This document shows positions 39,505 to 48,694 of a stretch of DNA of 64,000 bases, one piece after another. Both the position numbers and the translations under genes were made by a program. How positions within the stretch are numbered: the stretch's first letter is position 1; the number at the start of each line of letters is the position of its first letter. Source of the DNA: an uncultured Bacteroidales bacterium (GTDB lineage Bacteria; Bacteroidota; Bacteroidia; Bacteroidales; Muribaculaceae). The notes beneath the pieces were generated by a model that was not told the DNA's origin, did no database searches, and was given only the letters and a program-made list of their open reading frames with translations. The stretch covers positions 1 through 64,000 of the forward strand of contig CADBBK010000010.1 of NCBI GenBank assembly GCA_902792895.1, written 5' to 3'.

Positions 39505-39980
39505 AACAGCCGCAACGGTAGGTGAGTAATACCTGGCATACCTGTTTGCCTATTTTACTCTTTATGAATATAGGGAATGGCAGTGAAATTGGACTTTTGT
39601 CCTCCATCATAAAACAATGTTTGTGAATGTCAATTGGAGACATCGATATCATACATTTCATGTCTGCCCCTGTCGCTGCTAACTATTCAGCCTTTGTCTT
39701 AGTAAGACGGGGGTAGGTCTTGGACTTCGACCACGCCTTTGACCTTGAAGCCATTCTCTATATTCGACTATCTTCTTTACCCAATCGCATAACGGTTATT
39801 ACACTTGATCATCAAGAAATATCGTTCCATCCAGCGCCAAGCGGTACTATCAACCATTATACTGCTTGGCGCTTTTTATAAAATAGACGTTGTAAAAAAA
39901 ATGTGACTAAACAAGACAAATGAGCATTTAGAATTGTAACTTTGCAGAGAGCTTTCTTTTTTATGTTTGACGCATTCCAG
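39505..39980. other. Intergenic region with terminator and a -7 box (476 nt)
   Basis: The first 330 nt hold no supported gene. Several frames are broken by stops, so a decayed gene is possible but not recognisable. A terminator lies at 39833-39877, and the -7 box TAACTTTG of the next gene at 39937-39944. Confidence 0.5.
39833..39877 (+). terminator. Intrinsic terminator
   Basis: AGCGCCAAGC (39833-39842) pairs perfectly with GCTTGGCGCT (39864-39873) and is followed by TTTTAT. It may end a transcript of the WYL-controlled gene or of a lost gene in the gap. Confidence 0.75.
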
Positions 39981-41393
39981 ATGAAGAAGGAATTGTACAT
40001 ATCAATAACTGAACGTCTCAGGGAGTTAATACAGGGCACCGAGTTCGAAGGGCACGTGCTCAGTGTTGGCGGCTGCGTACGTGATGACATCATTGGGCTT
40101 GAGATCAAGGATATCGACCTGGCTGTAACGCTGCCCGATGGCGGAATCCATCTGGCCGAATGGCTGGAACGTAACGGTCACACTTCAGGCCATGTAGTGA
40201 CTTATCCCACCTACCACACTGCCATGTTCAGGCTGAAGGACTTTCCTGACGAGGAACTGGAAGCGGTGCAGACGCGCAAAGAAAAGTACAATGACCACAG
40301 CAGCCGAAATCCAGTCACAGCATTCGGCTCGATTGAGGAGGATTGCATGCGCCGTGACCTCACGATTAATGCGCTGTACCGTGATATCTCTACAGGCGAG
40401 ATTATCGATATCACCGGCCATGGCACTGAGGACATCAGGCACCACATCATCCGCACGCCCACTGATCCAGACCTCACCTACGATGACGACCCGCTGCGCA
40501 TCCTGCGGTGTATCCGGTTTGCCTCACGGTACGGGTGGACGATAGAACCTGACACCTGGGCCGGCATGTTGCGCAACGTGCAACGGCTAGACATCATCTC
40601 TCGAGAACGCATCCGTGACGAGTTCGAGAAGATGCTCTCATGCGCCCATCCTGTCATGGCGATGAAGTTGCTGCGAGAGTCAGGTGCCATGCACTACGTC
40701 ATCCCGGAACTGGAGGAAACTTACGAAATGTCACAAAACAAATATCACTTCGGCACCGTGTGGGAACACACGATGAAAGTGCTGGAGAATATTTCGGCTG
40801 TAACCAATCGCCCGGAACTGCGACTTGCTGCTGTACTGCATGACATCGGCAAAGTGCGTACCCGCGAAGAAAGTGAGGATGGCAGCGTTCACTTTATCAA
40901 TCATGAACATGAGGGATCTGTTATGGTAAAAGGCATCATGACACGGCTCAAATTCCCCAATCGGGCAATTGATAACGTGTCGTTCATGACCCGTTACCAC
41001 ATGATGACCAAGCCATGGGAAGACATGAGGCAAAGCAAACTCAATCGCAGTATCAGGAAGCTGCAGTACATTTGTGGAACCGAACAGCGATTTGATGACC
41101 TGATGACTCTTATCCATGCCGATAACATGGCTCATGTTGAGGACCGTTGTATTCCTGACCAGGTGCCCTTCATCAGAAAGCGTACTGAAGAAATGATTAC
41201 CGAAGGAACCGAAATGTTCGGATACAAATTGTGGCTCACCGGCCATGAAATCATGGAGATAAAAGGCATCGGTTCCGACCCCAGAGTAAAGGAATGCCAG
41301 GAATATCTGATGAAACTGGCCTTTGTAAACCCCAAACGGGATAAGGAAGAGGTCATCAAACATCTGAAAGGATATAGATTTAAACAGAGTTGA
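39981..41393 (+). CDS. CCA-type tRNA nucleotidyltransferase-like protein with HD domain
   Basis: Encodes 470 residues from ATG 39981. ATG 39963 is also possible, and an ATG at 39942 overlaps the -7 box. The polymerase-beta-like head reads VGGCVRDDIIGLEIKDIDLAV with the metal-binding Asp-x-Asp, then EEDCMRRDLTINALY and DDPLRILRCIRFASRYGW, the RNA-binding region of class II CCA-adding enzymes. An HD phosphohydrolase domain follows (LAAVLHDIGKVRTR). It could be the housekeeping CCA enzyme or a repair paralogue. A second nucleotidyltransferase begins 6 nt after its stop, which suggests joint action on RNA ends. Confidence 0.85.
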   Translation: MKKELYISITERLRELIQGTEFEGHVLSVGGCVRDDIIGLEIKDIDLAVTLPDGGIHLAEWLERNGHTSGHVVTYPTYHTAMFRLKDFPDEELEAVQTRKEKYNDHSSRNPVTAFGSIEEDCMRRDLTINALYRDISTGEIIDITGHGTEDIRHHIIRTPTDPDLTYDDDPLRILRCIRFASRYGWTIEPDTWAGMLRNVQRLDIISRERIRDEFEKMLSCAHPVMAMKLLRESGAMHYVIPELEETYEMSQNKYHFGTVWEHTMKVLENISAVTNRPELRLAAVLHDIGKVRTREESEDGSVHFINHEHEGSVMVKGIMTRLKFPNRAIDNVSFMTRYHMMTKPWEDMRQSKLNRSIRKLQYICGTEQRFDDLMTLIHADNMAHVEDRCIPDQVPFIRKRTEEMITEGTEMFGYKLWLTGHEIMEIKGIGSDPRVKECQEYLMKLAFVNPKRDKEEVIKHLKGYRFKQS

Positions 41394-41399
41394 AACACG

Positions 41400-42593
41400 A
41401 TGAACGAATTTGACAAGATAAGAAACGACGGCAGGCTGCTGTATGAATACATACGCGGCAGCCATTTGTATGGTCTCAATACCGAGACCTCGGATGTGGA
41501 CACGAGCAGTGTGTTCATCTGCACTGCCGATCAACTGCTGGGATGCTTTGGCTACAAAGGACAGGTGAGTGATAGCCGTCACGACAACACCTGGTATGAA
41601 ATCGGAGAACTCATCAGATTGTTGCTCAAGTCCAACCCGACAGTGCTTGAAAGTTTGTTCGTACCTGAAGACAAAATGCTAGTGAAACCCGCGCCACTCA
41701 TGCAACTGCTGATTGACAACCGCGACCAGTTCATCAGCAAACAGTGTTTCAATCCTTTCTTTGGCTATGCCAAGTCACAGATAGAGAAGGCCCGCGGGTT
41801 AAACAAGAAGATTGTCAACCCCGTACACGAGCGATTGACGCCATACCACTTTATCTACACTTTCAAGGGACAAGGCAGTACACGGTTCAAAGACTGGTTG
41901 CAGAATCGTGGGCTTCACCAAGAGTATTGCGGCCTGGTGAATGTGCCAAATATGCACGACATCTACGGTGTTTATTATGATTTCGGCGCCCACACCGAGG
42001 CCCATCCCGAGTGGCGTGAGGACGCGTTATTCGTCACATTTGCCAACGAATACTTTGGTGATGGCAACTTGGACGAAACCCGTGACCGATTGTCATCGAT
42101 GCACCCCATCGGCTATCGTGGCGTCATCAAAGCAGATGCCAAGGCCGATGAAATCCGTCTTTCGTCCATTGAAGACAAGCATCAGCGCCCCATGTGCTTT
42201 ATCTATTACAATAAGGACGGGTATTCGGTGCATTGCCGGCAGTATGCCGAGTATCAAGAGTGGGTTAAAAACCGCAATCCATCGCGTTACGAGTCCGACT
42301 TGGAGAAGAACTACGACTCCAAGAATATGATGCACTGCTTCAGGTTGATCCACATGGCATGTGAAATTGCCGAGGGCAAGGGATTGACACTGCGCCGTAC
42401 GTGGGATCACCAGTTCCTGATGGACGTGCGTAACCACAAGTACGAGTATGACGAAATCATCGCCATGCTCGAACAAGAGAAGGAACGCATGAACAGCCTG
42501 ATGGAACAATCCACCATCCGCGAGCACCTTGACACCGACTTTTTAAACTCGTTGATGATAGAAATAAGGAAAAAGCAATTAGGCTTAGCATAA
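41400..42593 (+). CDS. YcgL-like DNA polymerase beta superfamily nucleotidyltransferase
   Basis: Encodes 397 residues. The N-terminal catalytic segment RGSHLYGLNTETSDVDT fits the nucleotidyltransferase G-S...D-x-D pattern. The rest, with ESLFVPEDKML, FFGYAKSQIEKARGL and a helical C-terminus holding FRLIHMACEIAEGKGL, agrees with what I know of the COG3541/YcgL group, linked by others to RNA repair. It follows the CCA-type gene by 6 nt, so the two are almost certainly co-transcribed. The substrate is unknown. Confidence 0.8.
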   Translation: MNEFDKIRNDGRLLYEYIRGSHLYGLNTETSDVDTSSVFICTADQLLGCFGYKGQVSDSRHDNTWYEIGELIRLLLKSNPTVLESLFVPEDKMLVKPAPLMQLLIDNRDQFISKQCFNPFFGYAKSQIEKARGLNKKIVNPVHERLTPYHFIYTFKGQGSTRFKDWLQNRGLHQEYCGLVNVPNMHDIYGVYYDFGAHTEAHPEWREDALFVTFANEYFGDGNLDETRDRLSSMHPIGYRGVIKADAKADEIRLSSIEDKHQRPMCFIYYNKDGYSVHCRQYAEYQEWVKNRNPSRYESDLEKNYDSKNMMHCFRLIHMACEIAEGKGLTLRRTWDHQFLMDVRNHKYEYDEIIAMLEQEKERMNSLMEQSTIREHLDTDFLNSLMIEIRKKQLGLA

Positions 42594-42701
42594 CCTCGCC
42601 AGAATTGTATTTGCACTCAGCATTAGGCAAACGGCAACTTCAGGTGGAGTGAAATTGCCATTCTTTAATTACATTCTTGTTTTAAAAAGGACGGAGGCTC
42701 T

Positions 42702-44045
42702 TTATTGGCCTGTGGCCTGGCGGTATTCGAGTAGTTTGTTCTGATAGTCGGCGAAGGCATCGGTCCGCTTGTCGCAAGATTGCTGGTAGAGCATCTGTGC
42801 TTCAAGGAGGTCGCTCATCTTCGTCATGCCGGCATTGTAGTAATCGCGGTTCAGGCGCAGGTTCGCCTCGGCCTGCTCGATGCTGAGTTGGGCGAGCAGC
42901 AATTGTTGGTAGGACTCCTCCACGCTGTTCCACGCACTCTGCATCTTGATTTTCAACAGTTCGGCATTGTCTTGGAGTTGCTCCTGTGCTTGCTGGTGCT
43001 CAACTTTCCTGCGCTTGATGGCGTGTGAGCCGCCCCACCAGTCCGAGATGGGCACGCTGACGGTGGCAAAAACCATCGCAAAGGTGTGATTCTTGTCCAA
43101 TAGGTTATGATAATTCAAACCTGCTCCCACGGCCACCGACGGGAGGTTCTGTCCGATGGCGATTTTGTGCTGAAGATTAGCAGCTTCAACCTGTTTCCCC
43201 AACAACTGGTATTCGGTTGTTCCCAACAAGGCCTGCTGATGGTCCTGCTTTGAACTGATGGGGGGAACGGCATCGGTCTGATAGGAGATGACAAACGACG
43301 TGTCGCGAAGGCCGCAGTATTGCGAGAGCAACATGCGCACCAGGGCGAGGCCGTTGCGTAACTTGAGTTTCTGGCTGGCGATGTCATTCTGCCGCAGTTG
43401 CACTTGCAGCAGATCGTTGCGCATGGCCACTCCCGCACGGACGGCTACATCCACGTCTTTGCAGATGTCGTTGAGCAGCGTTTCCACCGCCTCGACAGTC
43501 TTCATCTTCTCCTGCAAGGAGGCCAACTGCCAGAAATACTGCTCGGCCGTTTTCTCCACCTCGTTTTCCGAGAGCCGCATCTGCAGCCGGCTCACATCTT
43601 CGCCCACCTTGGCCAGCTTGTTGCCATTGACAATCTGTCCGCCGGCGAAAACGGGTTGCACGGCCTGCACGCCAGCGATGACACCATTTTTCATCATCGA
43701 GATGCTGACGGGATTAGCGAGTGCGGCAAGAGCTTCGGGAGGGAACATCTGTGCCAGCGAGGCGCCCAACTCGGGGGGAATCATCTCAGCGGGATTAAGT
43801 GAGGTCTGCGCCATGGCTTTATTGGCATTGAACCACAATCCCGTGCCGCTGATGTTGGGAAAATACTTGGTAAAGGCCTCCTTGCGCTGCTGATTGGCGG
43901 CCTCGATGTCGTATTGTGCAGAACGGATGGCGAAGTTGTTGTGCAGGGCAGAATCCTTCAACTGTTCCAAGGAGTAGGTCTGGGCTGGCAGAAAGCCACA
44001 GCACAGGGAACAAAGCACAAAAGCCAATATCTTTTTTATCATCAT
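42702..44045 (-). CDS. TolC-family outer-membrane efflux protein
   Basis: Encodes 447 residues with a signal peptide (cleavage near PAQT). Two repeats of long helices with the OEP pattern are visible (LEQLKDSALHNNFAIRSAQYDIEAANQQRKEA; EQAEANLRLNRDYYNAGMTKMSDLLEAQMLYQQS). It forms the outer-membrane exit duct for the RND pump encoded upstream; 26 nt separate the two genes. It is the last gene of the operon. Confidence 0.92.
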   Translation of the reverse strand: MMIKKILAFVLCSLCCGFLPAQTYSLEQLKDSALHNNFAIRSAQYDIEAANQQRKEAFTKYFPNISGTGLWFNANKAMAQTSLNPAEMIPPELGASLAQMFPPEALAALANPVSISMMKNGVIAGVQAVQPVFAGGQIVNGNKLAKVGEDVSRLQMRLSENEVEKTAEQYFWQLASLQEKMKTVEAVETLLNDICKDVDVAVRAGVAMRNDLLQVQLRQNDIASQKLKLRNGLALVRMLLSQYCGLRDTSFVISYQTDAVPPISSKQDHQQALLGTTEYQLLGKQVEAANLQHKIAIGQNLPSVAVGAGLNYHNLLDKNHTFAMVFATVSVPISDWWGGSHAIKRRKVEHQQAQEQLQDNAELLKIKMQSAWNSVEESYQQLLLAQLSIEQAEANLRLNRDYYNAGMTKMSDLLEAQMLYQQSCDKRTDAFADYQNKLLEYRQATGQ

Positions 44046-44071
44046 ATTCGGGTATGTAACAGCAAATTAAA

Positions 44072-47000
44072 TCACTTTAGACTTACTTTCCAATAAATTA
44101 CGGGCAACATGGTCACCACCATGATGAGCGAGCCGATGCCACCGGCAAAGATGGTGACTCCCACAGGCATCCAGAACGAACTCTGCGCAATGATCATCGG
44201 CACCACACCGACAGCAGTGGTGGCTGTCGTGAGGAAGATGGGCACCATGCGCCGCTTGCCGGCCTCATAGGCGGCCTGCTTCACGGCGTTGTTATAACCC
44301 TCGCGGTCAACAGTCCAGTCCCCGTGTTCAGCCACATATTTCTTAATCAGATCGATAGCATGCTCGAAAATCAAGATCTCGTTGCGCATGATCATTCCCA
44401 TCAACGTGATAAGGCCGAAGATGGAGGTGAGCCCCAGAGAGCGGTCCATCAGTCCTAATCCGATCAGCGAGCCTGGTATCATCAGCGCCAGGGCAACCAT
44501 GCAAACCGTCGTGATGCCAAACTTCTTGAAGTTGAACAACAGGAAGAAGAACACGATAATCAAGGCTATGACGATACCACCGAATATCTGTGGCAAGGCC
44601 TCATCGCCGTACTCTATCTCGCCGCCCACCTCTGAGCGTACGCCCTGAGGAATTTCAATCTCCTGCTGCATGATGCGGGCTATCTCCTTCTCGACGGGTG
44701 CCGTATAAACGCCCTGAGCAAAATGCCCAGTCACCGTGATGCAACGCTCTCCGCCACGGTGTATGATGCGGCTCTCGCTCCACTTGGGCGACACGTTCGC
44801 TATATGGCGAAGAGGAACGGTGCTGTTGGTTTGATTGAGTCCCGACGACAGGATCGACATCGGCGAGGCAATACCCAGGTTAGCGACATCCGAGAATGTT
44901 ATGTCGGCATCGTCTTTCACGACAATCGGTAACTCATAATCGCCTTCCCATATCTGTCCCACACGGAGGTCGCTCGAGGTCGCGCTCAACGCCAACTGTG
45001 CTGTGGAGCGCGTCACGCCCAACTGCGCAGAGGTGACAGGATCAAGTTCAACGTTGATGATAGGCCGCGGCTGGAAGTGATCGGTATGCACCCACTCCAC
45101 CTCAGGCATCTGGCGCATACACTCCATCAGCCGCTCGGCCACCACATGGAGGGAATCAAGATTGTCACCATAGAAGCGATACTCCAGTTCGGTGACCTCC
45201 AGATAGTCCAGTCGTTTGAACTTCACATAGGCATTGGGGAAGGCTTCTCCCAACTGTGGCTGATACTGCGCCAGCAGGTCGAGTGTGGCCTTGTCTGATT
45301 GTGTGTTTACAATCAATTGAGCATAGTTCTTGCCTGCCATCTGCGGTGCGTAGGCATCCATGAAACGTGGCGAGGAGCAGCCGATGAAACTTGTGATGCC
45401 CTTGATGCGCTCGTCCTTGGCCAGCACGTGACGGACCGAATCGGCCAATTCAGTGGTCTCGGCCAGCCCCTTGCCATCGGGCAGGAAAATTTCCACAGCA
45501 AACTGGTCGCGGTCGGCATAGGGGAAGAGTCGTATCTTCAGCGACGAGACGATGATCGTGGACAACAAGACGACAGCGATGCCGCCAAAGATGGTCACCC
45601 ACGGCTTCTGGAAAGTAAAGTCGAGTACCCGGTCATAGGTCCTCTGCACCCACTTGGTGATGGCATTCCCATCGGTTTTCACGTTTTCGGGTTTGATCAG
45701 CCTGACTTCCAGGAAAGGTATCACTGTCACAGCCAGCAAAGGCGAAACCATCAGGTTGATGGTGACAGTGATGGGGAAATCCTTGAGACAATCGTGGAAT
45801 ATGCCCTTCATGGTAATCAGGAAAGGATAGAAGATGGCGCAAATGCAGATGGTGGCCAGCATCATGGGCATGAAATACTGCCTAGCCGACTCGATAGCCG
45901 CCCGCTTAGGTTCGTACCCCTTTCCGAGATATTCCAGATAGCCGTCTATCACCACAATGGAGTTATCGACCACCATACCCAGCACCACAATCAATGCTGC
46001 CAGCGTCACGATGTTCAGTTCGATGCCCAACATATACATGATGGCCACCGAGACGAAGGTGCTCAACGGAATGGTAATGGAAGCCACGATGGCTGAACGC
46101 AGCGGGAAGAGCACCATCATCACCAGGATGATGACGAGCATCGCTATCAGCAGGTCGCGGAGGAAGTCTGAGATACTTTTATGCACCACCTTTGGCTTGT
46201 CGGCGATGCGTGTAACCTTCACATCCTCGGGAAGTACATTCGCACGGAAATCGTCGAGCACCTTGTCCACCTCACCACCATACTGCACCACATTGTTGCC
46301 GGGATTCATCTCCATCGACAACAGCACACAGGGGTGGCCGTCCTGCTCGATGCGACTCGACATCGGCTCGTATTCCCTGACCACACGGGCCACATCCCTC
46401 ACACGGGCCACCTTGCCCGTTATAGGGTCGGATATGATAATCTGATTGGCAATTTCCTCCTCGCTGTTATCTTGTGCCTCAACATGGATGGGAATCTGCT
46501 GATCGTCGTCATCGATACCGCCGCTCATCGTGGTGATGCCCTGGGACTGCAGACGCGAAAAGAGCATTTGCTGCCCAATTCCATAAGCCTGCAGCCGCTG
46601 ACGGTCAACGTAGAGCGATATCTGTTCCTTCTGCTCGCCAAACAATTTCACGTTGGCCACCGACGGTATCCTGCGCAGGCGGTCGCTCAGTTCGTCACTG
46701 TATTCTTTCAACTCACGATAACTGCGCTGGTCGCTCTCGATGGCAATGAGCAGTGCCGAGGTGTTGCCGAAATCATCGTTCACCACAATGGCCAGTACGC
46801 CAGAGGGCAACTGTGACTTGAAACCGTTCAAGCCATGCTTGATTTTGCTCCACACCTCATCCTTGTTGTTCACGTCATCGTTGAGCCTCACCATCACGAT
46901 GCACATGCCATTCTGTGAAGTCGTGGTGGTCTTCACGCGATTGACCTCTCCATAGGTAAAGAGATACCGCTCCAGCGGACGGGCCACCTGCTGTTCCACC

Positions 47001-47185
47001 TCCTCGGTCGTCGCACCAGGATAGACTGCCACGACCACTCCCTGACGGATAATAGCATGGGGGAACTCATCCTTGGGCATTTCATACATGCCAAAAATGC
47101 CCAGCACAAAGAAGATGCCGATGATGAGCAACGTTATCGGGTAATGTTCCAATGGCCACTTCAGCCATTTCATCCTGCTTCCCAT
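44072..47185 (-). CDS. RND-family efflux transporter permease (AcrB/MdtB-like)
   Basis: Encodes 1037 residues with twelve membrane helices: one at the N-terminus (PITLLIIGIFFVLGIFGMYEM), a large periplasmic loop, a block of helices including VVLGMVVDNSIVVIDGYLEY with the proton-relay Asp, a second loop and the final block. It is the inner-membrane drug:proton antiporter of the tripartite pump. The start may be ATG 47173 (MKWLKWPL) instead of 47185. Only 2 nt separate it from the adaptor gene. Confidence 0.95.
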   Translation of the reverse strand: MGSRMKWLKWPLEHYPITLLIIGIFFVLGIFGMYEMPKDEFPHAIIRQGVVVAVYPGATTEEVEQQVARPLERYLFTYGEVNRVKTTTTSQNGMCIVMVRLNDDVNNKDEVWSKIKHGLNGFKSQLPSGVLAIVVNDDFGNTSALLIAIESDQRSYRELKEYSDELSDRLRRIPSVANVKLFGEQKEQISLYVDRQRLQAYGIGQQMLFSRLQSQGITTMSGGIDDDDQQIPIHVEAQDNSEEEIANQIIISDPITGKVARVRDVARVVREYEPMSSRIEQDGHPCVLLSMEMNPGNNVVQYGGEVDKVLDDFRANVLPEDVKVTRIADKPKVVHKSISDFLRDLLIAMLVIILVMMVLFPLRSAIVASITIPLSTFVSVAIMYMLGIELNIVTLAALIVVLGMVVDNSIVVIDGYLEYLGKGYEPKRAAIESARQYFMPMMLATICICAIFYPFLITMKGIFHDCLKDFPITVTINLMVSPLLAVTVIPFLEVRLIKPENVKTDGNAITKWVQRTYDRVLDFTFQKPWVTIFGGIAVVLLSTIIVSSLKIRLFPYADRDQFAVEIFLPDGKGLAETTELADSVRHVLAKDERIKGITSFIGCSSPRFMDAYAPQMAGKNYAQLIVNTQSDKATLDLLAQYQPQLGEAFPNAYVKFKRLDYLEVTELEYRFYGDNLDSLHVVAERLMECMRQMPEVEWVHTDHFQPRPIINVELDPVTSAQLGVTRSTAQLALSATSSDLRVGQIWEGDYELPIVVKDDADITFSDVANLGIASPMSILSSGLNQTNSTVPLRHIANVSPKWSESRIIHRGGERCITVTGHFAQGVYTAPVEKEIARIMQQEIEIPQGVRSEVGGEIEYGDEALPQIFGGIVIALIIVFFFLLFNFKKFGITTVCMVALALMIPGSLIGLGLMDRSLGLTSIFGLITLMGMIMRNEILIFEHAIDLIKKYVAEHGDWTVDREGYNNAVKQAAYEAGKRRMVPIFLTTATTAVGVVPMIIAQSSFWMPVGVTIFAGGIGSLIMVVTMLPVIYWKVSLK

Positions 47186-47187
47186 AC

Positions 47188-48291
47188 CTAATACACTACT
47201 TTTGTTCCTTCACTCAGTTTCTGGTAGCCCTCTGTCACGATGCGCTGGCCCGAGCCCAGTCCATCAACAACCGTCACATAGTTGCCCCGGGTCTCCCCTA
47301 TTGTCACTCGGGTGCGGTGGGCGGCATTGTTACTGTCCACCGTCCAGACGAACAGCGTGCCGTCAGATTTCTTCTGCACCGATGTCACGGGAATCGACAT
47401 GCTGCCGATACCCTGGGCCCCGGTTGAATTAAAACGGACGTTTGCCACCATGCCCGGCAGCAGTTTAAAGTCGCCGTTCCCGACATTGATGCGGATATCA
47501 TAGGTATGCGTGAGGGCATCAGCCTGCACGCCTTTCTCAATCCTGCCACCACGATAACTGCGCCCGATGGCATCCACCTTAATGCTGGTTGGCGTGCCGG
47601 TATTAATGCTGCCAATCTCTGTTTCGGGCACCGCCACCTTCACCTTCACGGTTGAGATGTCGAGTATGTTCACCACAGCCTGTGAAGGCAGCGCCGTCTC
47701 ACCTGCCACCACCTGCCGCTTGCCGATGACACCGCTGACAGGGGCATAGAGACGGGTGTCGGCAAGCCCCTTACGGGCTATCTTCTCGGTTGCGACGGCC
47801 GAAGCCACACCTGAACGGGCTGTGTTAAGGGCTGATGTGGCCTGAGCGAGACGCGTCTCAGCCTCAATCCATTTCACCTCTGGCAGCGAGCCATTGTCAT
47901 GCAGCAGTTTCATGCGGTCATAAGCATCCTTAGCCTGGTTATAGGTGGCCTCAGCCTGTTTCACCATGTCCTTAGCCTGGTTGAGCGATGCATGCGCTAC
48001 CTCAACAGTATTGCTCGAAGTAGTCGGATCCATTTCGGCCAACAACTGGCCACGTCTCACCACCTGGCCTTCCTTGACCAGAATCCGCTTCACCACACCC
48101 ATGCTGGTGAAACTCACCGCAGTAGCCTCGCGCTCCTCAACAATGCCCACATAAGTCTGTGCATTGTCCATCATCCCAGGCGACACCACGATCGTTTCCA
48201 CCCTTGTAGGAGCCTTCTGTTCCACCTTCTTGTTCTCGCTGCAACTGATTACAGCCAATACACCAATTAGCAGAAAAAGATATTTTTTCAT
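47188..48291 (-). CDS. RND efflux periplasmic adaptor (membrane fusion) lipoprotein
   Basis: Encodes 367 residues from ATG 48291. MKKYLFLLIGVLAVISCS is a lipoprotein signal. The split lipoyl-like domain (VKRILVKEGQVVRRGQLLAEMD, and ADTRLYAPVSGVIGKRQVVAGETALP) encloses an alpha hairpin of about 80 residues; beta-barrel and membrane-proximal domains follow. It joins the RND pump to the TolC duct. It is the first gene of the operon, and no local regulator gene adjoins it. Confidence 0.94.
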   Translation of the reverse strand: MKKYLFLLIGVLAVISCSENKKVEQKAPTRVETIVVSPGMMDNAQTYVGIVEEREATAVSFTSMGVVKRILVKEGQVVRRGQLLAEMDPTTSSNTVEVAHASLNQAKDMVKQAEATYNQAKDAYDRMKLLHDNGSLPEVKWIEAETRLAQATSALNTARSGVASAVATEKIARKGLADTRLYAPVSGVIGKRQVVAGETALPSQAVVNILDISTVKVKVAVPETEIGSINTGTPTSIKVDAIGRSYRGGRIEKGVQADALTHTYDIRINVGNGDFKLLPGMVANVRFNSTGAQGIGSMSIPVTSVQKKSDGTLFVWTVDSNNAAHRTRVTIGETRGNYVTVVDGLGSGQRIVTEGYQKLSEGTKVVY

Positions 48292-48314
48292 AAGCATTAT
48301 TCTCATTTCTGTTG

Positions 48315-48343
48315 CAAAAGTAAGTATTTCTTCTTAAAAACAA
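48315..48343 (-). promoter_or_regulatory. Promoter of the RND efflux operon
   Basis: On the minus strand TTG (48343-48341), 18 nt, TACTTTTG (48322-48315). The leader to ATG 48291 is about 15 nt, supporting that start over the ATG at 48306. Confidence 0.6.
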
Positions 48344-48559
48344 ACATTTTATAAGGTCTTACATATTGCGGAATATGGGATTTGTAGCGAAATCAAACAC
48401 TTTTTATCCTAAAAGAAACATCGCATCCCATGCAAAACAAGTCACTTTTTCCCAAAAAACAACCCCTACCCAATCCTCCAAAAAGCAGAGAAACAACTGA
48501 CAGTTGTACAATACTCAGGCATTTATTGTGCAATTACTGGGTAATTCCCCACAAAACAA

Positions 48560-48594
48560 AAAGGCAATCAACTGGAACCCAATTGATTGCCTTT
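48560..48594 (-). terminator. Terminator for the BspA-like gene
   Basis: AAAGGCAATCAA and TTGATTGCCTTT form a 12-bp stem with an 11-nt loop. On the minus strand it is followed by TTTTTGTTTTG. Confidence 0.7.
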
Positions 48595-48606
48595 CACCAT
48601 CGTGAA

Positions 48607-48656
48607 CTGAACTGCACCCCAAAAGTTTTGTGTCCAACTTTTGGGGTGCAGTTCAG
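48607..48656. mobile_element. Palindrome built of two IS3-type terminal inverted repeats
   Basis: ACTGCACCCCAAAAGTT and its complement form part of a perfect 21-bp inverted repeat around 8 nt. The sequence with the continuation GGACAC resembles the ends of IS3-family (IS150-like) elements. The two ends face each other with no transposase between them, so this is an internally deleted element, or a hairpin derived from one. Confidence 0.6.
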
Positions 48657-48694
48657 GACGGGCATGAGGGATTTGTCATAGATTTGCGGGAGAA

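Larger units (their letters stand above)
48344..48694. other. Intergenic region with two hairpins (351 nt)
   Basis: It holds no supported gene; a short plus-strand reading (48430-48681) runs through both hairpins and is not credible. The hairpins are a minus-strand terminator and an IS-end palindrome, both listed separately. Confidence 0.6.

Noticed and set aside
39505..39832. A decayed transposase or other gene in the gap before the CCA-type gene
   Set aside because: Short open stretches occur in several frames but none gives a recognisable motif; I left it as unassigned intergenic sequence.
48430..48681. An 83-codon plus-strand frame downstream of the efflux operon promoter
   Set aside because: It passes through a terminator hairpin and the IS-end palindrome and has no coding features.
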